Shown here: positions 11,331 to 23,305 of the stretch, one piece after another
Numbering within the stretch: the stretch's first letter is position 1
Layout: each line of letters starts with the position of its first letter
NCBI GenBank assembly: GCA_963678675.1
Contig: OY783199.1
Span: 23,495,546-23,559,545 of the forward strand
Source of the DNA: Xiphydria camelus
Lineage: Eukaryota; Arthropoda; Insecta; Hymenoptera; Xiphydriidae
DNA length: 64,000 nt
Direction of reading: 5' to 3'
Translations under genes and position numbers: made by a program
Notes under the pieces: generated by a model
The model's database searches: none
What the model saw: only the letters and a program-made list of their open reading frames with translations
Told to the model about the DNA's origin: nothing

Positions 11331-11695
11331 CAGTGTGAGTCATTGGATCTGCGACATAGCAATTAATATAGTATACGATTTCATGGAACTGTAGACGATG
11401 ATCGCCAACGTTGATTGGCCGTGGTGGATAGAAGTTGTTAATCAGGATCGGCAACTCTGTAGCGATGAAACTCTTAAACTGAGGTAGGTACTCCTGTTTT
11501 TAACCAGACCTAGAGTGAAATCTAGTAAGAATCAGGCGTACCTACCTAATTGAAGAGTTTCACCATAGGCAGTTGCCATCCTGCTTAATTTCTCCTACTC
11601 ACCATGACCAATCAATGATGACGCTCTCATTGTCTACAGTTCCACAGAATCATATGCACCATGTTTGCTATGTCGCAGATCCAGTATTCACCCTG
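11331..11695. mobile_element. Palindromic TA-flanked element (CAGGGTG-type termini)
   Basis: A 365-bp element that folds over its full length. Left end CAGTGTGAGTCATTGGATCT; right end, reversed, CAGGGTGAATACTGGATCT, then GCGACATAGCA in both. It is flanked by TA on both sides (11329-11330 and 11696-11697). There is no ORF. Confidence 0.75.
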
Positions 11696-12144
11696 TATAG
11701 CCTCTCTGTGAACCTCGTGCCGGCCGAGCGTGAGGCTCGTGATCGTGTAAGCCTATTGTAGGAATCTTACACATTACCTTGTATGATCTTGCATAACCGA
11801 ATTCATGAAAACCGCCGCTGATGCAAGTCTCTTATAGGATTCTGGCAAGTTCTTGCATTACCTTTGCATGATTTTACAAGATTCCTTCATTGATCTAGTA
11901 CAGTCTTACAACATTCTTGCAAGATCCTACAATGAATCTTCTAGTTATATTCGGGAGGGCATGAAATTCGACTGTCCGAATTTTGGAATCAAGTCAATGG
12001 CATTCTCTATGGAGTCCACATAGACGCGCCCATATCGGGAAACGTTTATTCGGAATTCCCATCGTGAGAAATCTAACGCGACGCGAAAGTCGACAGAGCT
12101 CGTTTCAGTACCGTGATTGAAACGACGCACCGTTAACGTTCCAG

Positions 12145-12335
12145 GTTAGCCTGGACTCGCGCGTGAGAGAAATCGTCAACAGAAACATGGTGGAGCCGAC
12201 GCCGCACACGTTCGACGAGGCGCAGCTGCAGATCTACACCCTGATGCACCGGGACTCGTATCCGCGGTTTGTCAACAGCGATATATACCGGAAGGTAGCA
12301 CAATTCGATAGCGGGCCACCCAGTCCTTCCGGCGG

Positions 12336-12369
<34 letters not shown>

Positions 12370-12423
12370 GAACAGATGTCAAAGTCGAAATCCAAGGATC
12401 GCTCCAAGTCCACGGCTACGTAA
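12145..12423 (+). CDS. RGS17-like: RGS17/19/20-like protein, last coding exon (second half of RGS box and tail)
   Basis: Encodes residues 226-317 and the TAA stop, after acceptor GTTCCAG. It opens VSLDSRVREIVNRNMVEP, the direct continuation of SPKE from exon 2. Asn239 matches the RGS4 asparagine that positions the G-alpha catalytic glutamine, and Asp262 and Arg266 in HRDSYPRF match further contact residues. The box ends near RKV (residue 276), about 118 residues in all, a normal length. The tail is Ser/Pro-rich with nine CAG-encoded glutamines (12340-12366) and a basic Lys/Ser run. A poly-Q tail is absent from vertebrate homologues as I know them. The box is intact and I expect a functional protein. 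Confidence 0.95.
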
Positions 12424-12797
12424 TCGTTAGCGATCTCATTTCGTCGACCCACACAATCCGTTCAGCCGCACTCGGCCCATCGATTCGTCGTAATAGCGCA
12501 CGAATGTGAACCGTTGGACACCCGCGAATCTGCACGGTGGGTAAGAGAGACACACCAAACACACACACACAAGAGGATCGAAAGACTTCTCGCCGTCTAC
12601 CGCGGTCCGAGAGACACGGACAGAGGAGGAAGAAGAAGAGGAGCCACGCTGTGGATTCTCAAAAGATTCACCCGTCGTGTTCGATATACAGTCGGATCGC
12701 GGTAACGACCGCGCCACGCCAGTGGAACTGCCGTGCGCCTGCGCGTCGATTATGAACGGAGTGGTGCTTGAAGAGGAAGCGTACGATCGTCGTAGAT

Positions 12798-12803
12798 AAT
12801 AAA
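12798..12803 (+). promoter_or_regulatory. Candidate polyadenylation signal of the RGS gene
   Basis: AATAAA lies 375 bases past the stop codon. A single hexamer in AT-rich DNA is weak evidence and the true cleavage site may be elsewhere. Confidence 0.3.
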
Positions 12804-12940
12804 TGCTCTTCCATGCTGAAACGGGGCCACACATACACACGTGCGCGCGTGCACGTGCATTACGCTGCACTTACGACACACTGGCAGACACCATTCCGCA
12901 GACACGGATTACTCTTATATCTAGTCAGGCTGTACACTAT

Positions 12941-13152
12941 TCCAAATTAGAGGTGTGCCAAATGTAACTAGGTGAATTGTCGGCACTTACAGGCTTTCGA
13001 ATTGTCAATGCTGAATTTCAACAACTGTCATTGACAATGAGATATTCTCAACCGGTAGGAACAGTTATTACTGCCAGCTATCAACCTAACTACCAGGAAC
13101 GATTGTAAAATTGTCTGTCGTCTAGTTAGTCTTGGCACACCTCTAATTTGGA
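12941..13152. mobile_element. MITE with 21-bp terminal inverted repeats
   Basis: A 212-bp element. The left end TCCAAATTAGAGGTGTGCCA is matched exactly in reverse at 13132-13152. The interior is also partly self-complementary. TAGAGGTGTGCC resembles hAT termini, but no 8-bp direct duplication is visible, so the class is left open. Confidence 0.75.
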
Positions 13153-14772
13153 CTAGTTCGCACGAGAGCCTCGCAGTGCGAGAATACAAGCGCGCGTCGA
13201 ATGTCTTATTTCGAACGAAACGGGTGCAACTCGGTCAATTCTTTCGATAGGTACATTCGAGTGGGATTTGATAAACGTTCGGGACTTTAATTCGAATAGG
13301 TGTTGCGAAGTATTAATTTTCTGAAATGGTCTAATGAATGATCGTATTATTATTAATACTACCACGGTATCACACAGTACTATGACAAATTAATTTCAGC
13401 CGCATATAAGTGAGGCTGCGATAAATTTGTAGTATTTACGTGGCAGTAGTACAACACGGCAGCAGTGCATTGACAGAAAAATACAACGGCAGTAATTGTG
13501 AGAAAATTACTGCCTGTTGTTTCCTGTAATAATACATACTTCGGCAGTAGCACTTTTTTGCAAGGGAAGAAACTATTGCATTCGCCACAGGTAGACATGT
13601 TTGGCGAAGCAATTGGAATGAGAATGGTATCATTTCATAGCAAAAATAACTATTGCATCGAGACACTATGCGAGAGAAACTTCCATTTGCAATCAGAATA
13701 ATCTTCCGAGAATTTACCGAAACGAAAGTCGCATGCATCGTCCAAATCGAAGTCAGGTTTAGAGAAGCTTCACTAGAATGCTCCCATTTGTCTTGAAATC
13801 AGACATTCGGTAGATATCGTGCTCAGTGGGGTGGTGCAGCCGTCAATGAACGAAATCATGGATTGGGTCATTCCTTCGTAATCCGAACGTCGACGCTTCT
13901 GCGCGAAAAGACACGAATATTCTAGAGGATCTCGAATTTTTTCGTGATTCGTATGTGATCTCATTGGAATCTCGCGTCGTGACACATTCGTCCGATCGGT
14001 TATCGTCTTGCTGGTGCGCCTGATCGTCAGCACCCGCGCGAAAAGGAATTTTCTCGGCAGATCCGATATACTCTGCAATTGAAATCATTTTACCGCCTCG
14101 CATGATTGGCGATTTCCTTCGGTCACTCCTTTTTTTCCTCATCTTTGACACGTCATCATTGTCACCGTTATCTTATACCGTTACAATCATATGGCTGCGA
14201 AGGGCAACTAATTAAGCGGCGCACCAACCTTACTGTTGCACAGAAGTCGAGCCACCGTCATGAGAGTATGATCAGCTCACGAAAAGGACCATCGTAACGA
14301 AAACACGCACACCCATACGCACACGTATACAAATACACAAATCCAAGAATCTAATTGGGATATATACGGAGAAGGAGGCTGCACGCGTGGTCCCACCAAA
14401 GGCCTAATAAAATATTCAATTATCTTACGCGTGTGGAAAGCAGGGGGCGTGGGGAGGGAACACCGGCTCGCGTTATTTTAAGAAATTTGCGTATGTTATC
14501 CCGTTTTCCTTCGGACCTTTTTCCTTTCCCCGTTCCTCGAATAGCGATTCGTATATATCGGATATACATATACAGGGTGAGTTGCCTAAAGCGATAATTA
14601 TCGGGATATTCCATTATTTCCTCCCTGCTTGGTCCACTTTCCCATTATGACAAGGACTACTACACTCCTCGTGAAGAGAAACTTGATCGAGCAGCAGAGA
14701 AACACTGGAATAGAGCCCGATATTTGTTACTTTAGGCCGTACATTGATCCTCTCTGTTAAACAACTTACTCT
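13153..14772. other. Gene-poor stretch downstream of the RGS gene
   Basis: No ORF here has family similarity that I can see. At 13430-13560 there are repeated GGCAGTA words (GTGGCAGTAGTAC, ACGGCAGTAATTG, TCGGCAGTAGCAC). A lone CAGGGTGAGTTGCC terminus preceded by TATA sits at 14573, with no partner found, and may be a truncated foldback end. Confidence 0.4.
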
Positions 14773-15036
14773 ATATCTGTACCCGAGGATAAAAGTGTAT
14801 TAAGTCCAAAATAACAGTTCTTGGGAAAAGTGTTTTACTAATTCTAATATTGTTTTATCCCGGCAGATGGTGTGACTTGATACAGTTATAATTATTCTAT
14901 TTCCTTTGGTATCATAGGTGGCACTTAAAGCGGTTTTGCATACTAAAGTGGACTTAATACTTAGCGTAATGCTGCAAAAATCCCATTTATGTAAAAATTG
15001 GACTTAATACACTTTTATCCTGGGGTACAGATATAT
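14773..15036. mobile_element. MITE with long terminal inverted repeats
   Basis: ATATCTGTACCCGAGGATAA on the left pairs with TTATCCTGGGGTACAGATAT on the right. The pairing continues inward through AAAGTGTATTAAGTCCAA, giving arms of about 37 bp with two or three mismatches. There is no ORF. The target duplication is unclear because the palindrome includes the flanking TATs. Confidence 0.75.
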
Positions 15037-15284
15037 ATTGTATATATTCCGATATATCTTGTTCTCTACGTAGGTGCAGGGTGCGAAAATGACAAGAGCG
15101 AGAATGCGGGGGGATAAAGATTTACTATATTCTCTTCTTTCGAGATCCGATTGAGGGGAGCGGTGCCACGGCAATAAGTCGCGCATAATAGGATGATTTC
15201 TATCAAGCGGACATCTCGATTGGCTCAGGTCAGTCTCTTTTTCTCTCTCCCTTCCTCTACTTCTCTCTTTTTTTCGCTCGCGTA

Positions 15285-15505
15285 CACTCAGAAAAAAATG
15301 TAGTAAATTTGACTTAATCGGTGGTTACGAGCGGAGGAATGCAGCTTTAGTTACTTGGACTAATAATTGACTCGAATGGTCTACAGCCTGTTTCCTTCAA
15401 ATAGCCGTTAATCGTTATGACCAAATTTATAAATCGGAGCAACTAATTCTGCATTTCCTCGCCCGTAAATTCAGATTTAATTAAATATACCATTTTTTCT
15501 CTCAC
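15285..15505. mobile_element. Short palindromic element (CACTCAGAAAAAAATG type)
   Basis: The left arm CACTCAGAAAAAAATG and then GAGGAATGCAG-TTAGTTAC pair in reverse with the right arm ending CCATTTTTTCTCTCAC. It is flanked by TA (15283-15284 and 15506-15507). The arms are about 80 bp at moderate identity. The termini resemble those of 8300-8561. Confidence 0.55.
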
Positions 15506-15531
15506 TATATACTTCTCTTTTTTCTCGGAAT

Positions 15532-16245
15532 TAATAGTACAATCAATGTCATTTGAGTTCAACAAAAATTGGGGCAAGGCTGAATTTTTAATATGTTGTT
15601 TCGGGTGGACAAGAAGGTAAAATCCCTAGCTCCCGTATCCAACCTTGTGTCCCTTGTACGCCATTTCAAACAAGTTTTGGAATCAATTTATCTCGTTTCC
15701 TGTTTCTCGGAGGAAAGAAAGTGTAAGGACAAAGAGCTCGAAATTTGCAACATTTTTTTGTCTGAGGCCGAACTCTCTGTAGTTAGTTCCCTAGGAGATA
15801 GAGGACGCCAGTTTCCAAAAATCAGTCTCCGTATATCGACCTTCAAAAATTGATTTAAATCGAAATCTTTTTCGCAAAGCTTGTAGATCTTAAAAAAATG
15901 TATTACAAACATATATATTGTTTATAACTTTTTGAAACTTTGGCGCCCTCTAAATTTTTGGGAACTAACTACCGAAAGTTCGTCCTCGGGCAAAAAAATG
16001 TTGCAAATTTCGAGTTTTACAATTTTTGTGCTTACACTTTTCTTCTTTCGGCGAATAGGAAACTAGATAAATCGATTCCAAATATTTTCTCAAGATGGCA
16101 GTGAAGAGGATATATAATTGGGGATATGGGAACTTGGGACCTTACCTTTTTAACCACCAGAAACCACATATTAAGAATTCAGCCCTACCTCAATTCTTTT
16201 TTATCTACTCCCTTCTTTTATGACAGATTAACAGCTGTACTATAA
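15532..16245. mobile_element. Palindromic (foldback) element F1, fuller copy
   Basis: Ends are AATAGTACAATCAATGTCAT on the left and its near complement TGACAGATTAACAGCTGTACTAT on the right. Inside are CAAGGCTGAATT and GAATTCAGCCCTAC, then inverted CTCTGTAGTTAGTTCC and GGAACTAACTACCG. It is homologous along its length to 2405-3045. The contained ORFs in both copies do not match each other as conserved proteins, so it appears non-coding. Confidence 0.75.
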
Positions 16246-16874
16246 TGTGTTCACCTCGAGGTGCTCTTCCTATTTCTTCTTTTATTTTTTTAATTGTCAT
16301 CCTACTTGCTCCACACAACACCTATATTATTCTCCTGCAATGCTACTCGTATTTCTAAAAAAGAGAAAATTGAAGAAATACAAACGATTCGTAAAAGGAA
16401 CACAGCAGAGTTCTCCATATCGCGAAGGGGCCTCTAAATAAAAGAGAAAGGGAGGGGTGGAAGGGAGAGGGGAGAAGAGAGGAAGGGAGAGATGGTAGAG
16501 GGAGGGGTAGGGAGAAAGAGAGAGAGAGGGAGAGAGCAAAGACGCGATGAGACGATCTCCCTGGCGGGCCTATATCGTGCGCGAAAATTCACTTCTCGTT
16601 CAGAAACGTAAAACCGACGGAAAGGAAAGGAACGACGACGACGATGACAACGACGAGGTTCTTGAATCCGTTTAGCAACGTATTAACCTACTTCTTAATT
16701 AATAAACGCACAATTTTTCTCAACCTTCAATAACGCCCTCCTCTGCTTTTTCCATCCCCATGCATCGACGAGTATTCATTGCATTTAGTCCCTTTCATTT
16801 CTCTCGTTTGTTCAAACTGTTACTTGCAGAAATCACTCGACCACGCCTCTTCTCGGCCGCGTCACTCGAGAGTT
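16246..16874. other. Purine-rich stretch, possible promoter-proximal DNA
   Basis: A GGGAGAGG-type purine tract runs at 16440-16535, followed by moderately CpG-containing DNA up to the possible small exon at 16875. I see no TATA/Inr arrangement that I would defend. Confidence 0.3.
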
Positions 16875-16916
16875 ATGGCGCCGAAGTTGTCTTCGTCGTC
16901 ATCGTCGTCGTCGGAG
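16875..16916 (+). CDS. Possible short first coding exon of an unidentified gene
   Basis: An ATG opens 14 codons, MAPKLSSSSSSSSE, and runs directly into GAG|GTAAGT, an excellent splice donor. A short Ser-rich N-terminus followed by a long intron is a common shape for insect first exons. No in-window partner exon was recognised, so the rest would lie further downstream, possibly beyond 64 kb. A chance ATG near a consensus donor is the main alternative. Confidence 0.25.
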
Positions 16917-17796
16917 GTAAGTCGAAGCCTCTCGTCGAACGACTCGCGTCTCATTCTATTGAGCTGATTCTTATTTCGTTTTCTTATCGATAAGTAGTAC
17001 AGCTGATGACCGCCTTTGTCTTTTGATAAGTATAAGGGGAAAAAGGAGAAAGAAAAAGAAGAGAAGAGAAATTATTTGGTTCGCGCACCCTGCGTACGTA
17101 GGTGCCTTATAATGTCGTACCCATTCGAATTGAAAAGTACAGCAAAGAATGCGATGGAAATTTTGAGTCGTGATTATTGCGTCAACCTTTCCTCCTTACG
17201 CGCACGCATAACACCGGGAGTATATATTATTATAAACACTGCGAATCACTCGATGCCAGTATCTCTAACGCGGTGGTAGATCAAGTTCAATGACTCGATA
17301 GCGCACTCAATAAACTCGACAATTATTACAGTGGGCAGGTACGAGGAGGCATGAATGTTGAGGATGCTATCATTCCTCTTGGGAGGACAGGACGGTGAAT
17401 TTACCAGAATTTGAACAATTATCAACGGAATTAATAGTTTTCTTTACTCGTCAATTCGGAATATAACTTCTCACTGGGATATTGGAAATTTTATTCCCAT
17501 TTCTTTCTGCTCCGAATCAGGAGAATTACTAATATCTTTCTATCTCAGGTGAAAAGGAGTATTTTTTAATAAAATGAAGTTTTTGGCCTATCTTTTATGA
17601 ATTTTCAGTTGAGATTTTAAATACCTCAAGACATCGTCGTTACTCCAATGGAGCTTAAAAATTGAGATCGATGAGCCTATGCGTACTAGTAATTTTTCTT
17701 TGGAAACTGCGATACTTTCGCCATTCTGTCCTCTAGAGTAACGTTTAGTGTTTTGCACACCTAAGTGTACGCTGTAAAAAATTTTACTCTAAAAGA
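16917..17796. other. No gene seen
   Basis: Ordinary AT-rich sequence with short unrecognised ORFs only. An AG-rich run is at 17040-17070. Confidence 0.4.
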
Positions 17797-17940
17797 GGTT
17801 ATTAAAAATAGGCATTTTCCGGATCATTCATGTGATGTGTGCATTTTTAAAGAATATAAAAATCTACGTAATATAAGTGCATAAGTCTAATGGAAAATCT
17901 TATATAGTACCTATATTATATTCTCCTCCTAAAATGACTA

Positions 17941-18957
17941 CCCTCTTCCTTTCACATCCAAGCTTCGGACCAGCAACGGTGAAGTTATATATCGCACCTC
18001 CGGAAGAATAATGACGCAAGTGCAAATTTTGAAATTTTTAAATTAAACCCCTCACACAATAGTCTTAAAAATCATTTTTAAGACTATTGAGGAGTTTAAT
18101 TTAAAAATTTCAAAATTTGCACTTACCCTGAAAAAGGTATTTAGCTAATCCAGCTATATTTCTGGCTGCCTCAGACACAACTAGAAAAATATTTCTAGCG
18201 TAGCAAGAATTCTTGCTATTGCGAAGAAAATTATCACTGCAATTACTATAATTTTCTAGTTGTGGCCAAATTTTTTTAAGTGTGCGTCATTGTTCTTCCG
18301 GAGGTACGATATGTTACATAGGTATTTACACTATGTACACTATTTATACTACATATACTATTTACACTATTCGTCAATTTTGCTTCATTATTCTGGATGT
18401 TCAGAATCATCTCATCCAATTGCTCTCACTCCGCATCACTTGCATCGCTTTCTGCCGTTGATAGACCGACTGGAAAATGATAATTGACAAAATGTGCAGA
18501 AGTTTTCATTCATAAATAATTCATGACGACCATAGCTTATAAATATCAGATGAACGCTAGTACGTGAGCACAGTAACCTGTTATTCTTGCACCAGTTTTG
18601 CACTTACAGTAGTAGCGCAATATTGATTTTGTCCCACGTTCATTTTTTAGATGTTTTCACGTACTAGCGATCATCTGGTATTTATAATCTATGGTCATTA
18701 TGAAATATTAGTCGAAACTCTCCAGCACATTTGGTTAATTACCATTTTCTAGCCGGTTCATCAACGGCAGAAAGCGATGCAAGTGATGCAGAATGGCAGA
18801 GAGTGACCGCGATGATTCTAAACATATAAAGTAATTAAATAAAATTAACGAATAATGTAAATTGTATACACAGTGTAAATGGTGTACATAGTTTGAATAT
18901 GTTACATATGTAACTTCGCCGTTGCCGGTCCCAAGCCCGGATGTGAAAGGAAGAGGG
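17941..18957. mobile_element. Nested palindromic element, TA-flanked
   Basis: The left end CCCTCTTCCTTTCACATCC and the right end, reversed, CCCTCTTCCTTTCACATCCG, are followed by a shared ...CAACGG(T/C)GAAGTTA. TA flanks both sides (17939-17940 and 18958-18959). A second palindrome inside (about 18300-18905) carries CGATGCAAGTGATGC in both orientations. A third tight hairpin (18010-18120, AAATTTTGAAATTTTTAAAT arms) sits in the left half. There is no plausible protein. Confidence 0.7.
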
Positions 18958-18963
18958 TACCTA

Positions 18964-19718
18964 CCCAGATAGTTTGAGTAATTAGAAAAAAGTCTAAAAC
19001 AATTCAATTTACAGGCTTCTTAAGAAACTCGTTGTTTTTATTCATAAAGAGTTGAAAGAGAATTACATTTTAGAATGCAGAAAGGTTATAAAATAACGGA
19101 TTCTTCAAAAGAGTTCACCTTTTCTGTTTATAAAGAGTTTAGAAAGAGCTCATAGCCTTTCTCGTGAGTAAAAATGCGGAACGTCTTGATAAAAGGCTCA
19201 AACGAGACTGAGTCCTCCTCTCTCGCAGCCCGTCTCAGATAGCAGACAAATCAGAAACAGTACTTATACCGGACGATCACTTAGAGACTCCGATGTTATC
19301 CAGACGATGTCTACATGCGAGGCTCTTCCTCATTGACACCTCTCTTAAACCCTATGATGTGCGAAATATATTTTCGAAATCTTTACATTTTCGTGGCGAC
19401 AAAATCAGATTTCAAAGCTATTTTGTACCGAATTTTAATTTCAATTAATGCATTCTCGCCAAACATTAAAAGAATTATTTTAGAACACTTTTTCAGTACC
19501 TTTCAATTATTTTGTGAACGCTTTTTGACTTCATTTGATTTATAAACGTGGCTTCATTCTAGGTCTGAAAAGGAACTCACAATAAGGTGTCATTAAAGTG
19601 AGTTCTCTAATTAAGCAATAACAATACATTTGGGACAGTTTTGATGCATGTAAAGAAACTCAATTTAAAATACAAGAATTGAAAAGGAACTCTTTTAAAA
19701 TTCTCTGTACTATCTGGG
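18964..19718. mobile_element. Inverted-repeat element with CCCAGATAGT ends
   Basis: CCCAGATAGT on the left and ACTATCTGGG on the right, with matching subterminal AAGAAACTC / GAGTTTCTT and AATTCAATT-type blocks inverted. The interior is rich in AAAGAGTT words. It is separated from the preceding element by only six bases. No transposase was recognised. Confidence 0.65.
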
Positions 19719-20084
19719 CTGTCATTATCGGAAGAGAATACATACTTTATGTGATATTTTCCCTTAAACTTATGTACTTATTACGTACATTTTTATGTTC
19801 CTTAAACATGCACAAATAGTTATTTATACAACATTTTTTATCCCCGAACAGTCCGGAAAAGGTGCCTATTTTTAATAATCCCCTTTACATGTTTTATCAC
19901 AATGGCAGTAAAAAACCTTTGACAGATTATGCGATATTAAATTTTAAATCTTTGTAAAATTACTTGATCATGCGTTAAATTATATAATTTTACGAAGATT
20001 AAGAGGAAAATGTGTATAGTAAAATTATTTACGGCGTAAGTTTCAATGGGATATTTTGGTAAATGTAAAAGCATACGCGATATA

Positions 20085-20235
20085 CAGGGTGCGTCACGCA
20101 ATACACGCCAGCGTAGCGGGTTGCATATCGGTTATCCGCCTGGCGCCGTACACAGGCGCCTGCCCCTGCAGCGGATCGGATGCGTCAACCGATATGCAAC
20201 CCGCTACGCTGGCGTGTATTGCGTGACGCACCCGA
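20085..20235. mobile_element. Hairpin MITE M1, copy 1 (TA-flanked)
   Basis: A 151-bp, almost perfect hairpin. Left end CAGGGTGCGTCACGCAATAC; right end, reversed, CGGGTGCGTCACGCAATAC. The inner arm is CGCCAGCGTAGCGGGTTGCA, shared with copies at 33989 and 56164. TA on both sides. The GC-rich stem gives artificial ORFs on both strands. Confidence 0.85.
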
Positions 20236-20237
20236 TA

Positions 20238-22062
20238 GGTACATATATGATGTACATGCATATATAGGACACTGAAATATGAACTGCTGAGAGAATACAA
20301 ATTATTCGAATTCATTCTTTTCTCCACTTCAGTCGCTATCATCTCTTTATCCAGGAATTTTAAACCGATATCGACATGGAACTTTCTTGCAGATAAAAAC
20401 GAAATACTTCAAAAAGTATTTTACTAACCCAAGTCAGAAACCCATAGGTATCGAGATAATCGTAATTGAAGTAGAGCAAGAAAAGAATGGAACTGAAACC
20501 ATTTGCATTCTCTTTAGTTCGATGCATCGGCACAATTTCACCAGACTGACAATCTTAAGTTAACCTGCGCGCGCCGAATATTCGTCGCTACGTGTGTGAT
20601 GATAACGTTTTTTTTTTAAAGACATCGACAACAGAAAATCATTAATTACAGATTTTCCCCTCGCGGGAACAATAAATCATAGTACATGGTAGTGTTTTCC
20701 CGTGTCAGGAACTGAAATTAATGGACATCGCGACGGAGGAAAGAATTTAGTTAATGATTTTCCACATTGCCGTCGTCAGGCAAAAATGAAAATTGGAGTA
20801 CAACTCTGCCGGAACACAGGCGCACCTCGCGTGTACCTTGCACGCATTCACGAACACAGGCACGCGCACTCCACACACACATCACACACACTTAAAAAAA
20901 CACACGAAACCTACACACACGCGCGCACGCACGCACACGCACACGCACACACACCTAGGCACGTCTCGTTGGGGATGGCGCCTAATCGGTCGATCGGTCA
21001 GTAATTCAGTGACTCACAATCAGAGAGCTAGTCCTGCAGTCAGTCAGTTAGTCAGTTATTCGGACGGATGGTCGAACCTATATATTATGTAATGCATTTA
21101 ATGATTATATATATGCATACCCTATGTCGGTGATATAGGATATACGGGTATGTGGGCCACTAAATATGCGCCTACACTTTTCCACAGTGAGAGTAGAATT
21201 AAATGGGGAAGGAGACAAAGTATCGCCCGGTCGTCGTATTACGTATTTATCGGTATGCAGTTTCCTCTGAACTACAGCGTCACGTTTTAGGTTGACGCGT
21301 CGAGGAAAACTCTCTTGGTATTAATTGGAGGGGAGGGGGAAGTAAGTCGGCACGGTACCGCGCGTTCAAGAACACAAGAGGTTTTTTCCCCTGTCCGAAT
21401 CAGGGATAAAATGTCGAGGCAAATTCACAGAAGTTATACGATCTCGAGGCGACGTGTGAATGTTAACGTACGTTAAGTCGACAACCACGAGCGGCCGTTC
21501 GAAATTTGTTAGTTTTCTATGTTCGGTGACTTTGGTGGCCAGAGATCTCTCACGGGATCTCTGTTTCTTATAATTACACAGATCTTCTAAAATTATTTTT
21601 CAGCAGAAACATCGCCACACATGTTGAGAGAAAACGTTTCTTTCATTCGTTGGTATGTTTACATAAATGAATGTGCATCAAAGTGTTTCTCATTATAGAG
21701 CGAAATACTCTTCTATCTAAACTCCCGAGGATTCACTAAAAGAAACGATGCACAAAATATTTTCTTTGCCTCTTTCCATCGCCGAAAAAAAAAAAAAAAC
21801 ACCTGGAAAATCATTACGGCCTCATGCGCCACTCTCACCCCATGTATGCGTGCACGTTGATACTTATAATAATATACCTATATATAATATTTCGTATGCA
21901 TCATTTTTAACGGTACGTCCAATCTATGATTCTCGTTGTCGGGCGAATCATCAAGGGTTTCCACTGTAGCGTGATCGCGCACGCGCGTCATCATTTTCAA
22001 ACCCTTCGTCTTGGAGTTGAGGGAAAGATAATGTTCGAAAGAAAGAGGGAAAGAGAGAAAGA

Positions 22063-22104
<42 letters not shown>

Positions 22105-23221
22105 AAATAAAGAGAAGACAAAACGCGCTAGCGCGTCTAATTGGACTGAATTAGCTATAAAAAGGCGATATTTACTGTATCATTAGCATACTTCATCAAT
22201 TTGAAAATTCTCACATCCGTATATCTGTTAGCGTACTGGTGTTAAGGCCTCTACTGGGTGGATCGACGTGTTGTATATGCGGTACAGAAAGAGCCGTGTA
22301 TTTCCGGGGAGGGAATAAAAAGACATGCGGAGAATAGTTCTTTGATGCGACTGCCGCAATTACGGAGAAACCTATTTTTCCCTTGCCGTAATGTGGGGCT
22401 ACCTTTCGTTCCTCAATTGACCTTTAATTCGGCTTAATCCAATTTAAGTTGTTGCATAATTTTTTAAAAATATGACGTTAGTTCGATTTAGTTAACTTAG
22501 ATAATTTTCTATTTAAGTGTGAAAGTAAAACTGCCCTAAAAACTTGCTAAGGGAATGTAAACTAAGAGTACCACGTCCGCGTAAGAGTGCCACTCTATTG
22601 ATGTTCATCGTCATTGTTTTGCGAAAAGAAATTTTCTCGTGAACTCTCTATCCATAAAGATGTACACTCTGTTATGAAGGTACCTACCTACTATAAAATG
22701 ATTTTTTAGGAGTAGGAAAATATTGCAGCAGCGTTTGACAATAATTATACTTTATACTGTTGTGTTTATTAGCTTTCATTGCAGATGTTTTTGGTCCACT
22801 TAAAAAAATTCTGTTCAAATTAAATGAACTCGACATGAGGGACCAAATTCGCCAATAGTTAAATCTGGTTAAATCCGAGCCATTTCTCGACGGGTTATCT
22901 TTACAATATTATTATTCAGGATGCCTCTTGTCAAATCTTAAATATTTGAGAAAAGTAGCCTCGTTTTACGGTGTAATTGACAGTTAGCACCAAGTCCGTA
23001 GTGAGTTTGCAGGAATTGATAATCGTAAATATGTTATTACACGTGAGGAGGTATAATTCCCTGAATATAGGGCTCTTCGATAGTAAGTTAGCCGATCGAT
23101 TACTCCAAATAATTATTCGTTTACTGAGTATTAGGCACATCGCATTAGTCGATTTTAGTCGTTAATTCTAAGTAATCGTATACACCAATATATCGATACT
23201 TTTTAAGGTTGTACATAATTT
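20238..23221. other. Gene-poor region with microsatellites
   Basis: Contains a CA/CG-type microsatellite (about 20872-20955) and a GA microsatellite (22036-22100). ORFs across these are low-complexity artefacts. The interval 21170-21560 is moderately CpG-rich. No exon with family similarity was seen. Confidence 0.45.
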
Positions 23222-23305
23222 TACTTGAAACACAAAAACATACTTTATATACAAAATGGCATGCAAATGAACGGGAAAAAGTAACAAAACGACCCATATC
23301 TAACT

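Larger units (their letters stand above)
8276..12144 (+). other. RGS intron 2
   Basis: An intron of 3,869 bases from GTGAGT to GTTCCAG, separating the two halves of the RGS box. It carries at least three palindromic mobile elements (8300-8561, 10085-11100, 11331-11695). The remaining sequence (8562-10084 and 11696-12144) shows no recognisable exon. At 11750-11945 there is a run of degenerate CTTGCA/TCTTACA words. Confidence 0.85.
17797..19890. mobile_element. Outer foldback element hosting two further elements
   Basis: GAGGTTATTAAAAATAGGCA on the left (17797) is inverted at 19866-19890. The pairing extends inward: TTTTTAAAGAATATAAAAAT, ACGTAATATAAGTGCATAAG and GGAAAATCT recur inverted between 19740 and 19830. 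The arms are about 130 bp at moderate identity. The region between the arms is taken up by two separate inverted-repeat elements (17941-18957 and 18964-19718), so it is best read as an older element that received later insertions. Confidence 0.65.

Noticed and set aside
12133..12452. Antisense ORFs with Leu or Cys runs across the CAG repeat
   Set aside because: They are the opposite-strand readings of the glutamine codons in the RGS tail exon.
12436..12870. A 144-codon minus-strand ORF antisense to the RGS 3-prime UTR
   Set aside because: Ser-rich low-complexity reading of a CA/GAG-rich UTR, with no domain and a better explanation as untranslated sequence.
20702..21092. Two + strand ORFs rich in His and Thr
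   Set aside because: They translate a CA/CG microsatellite in two frames.
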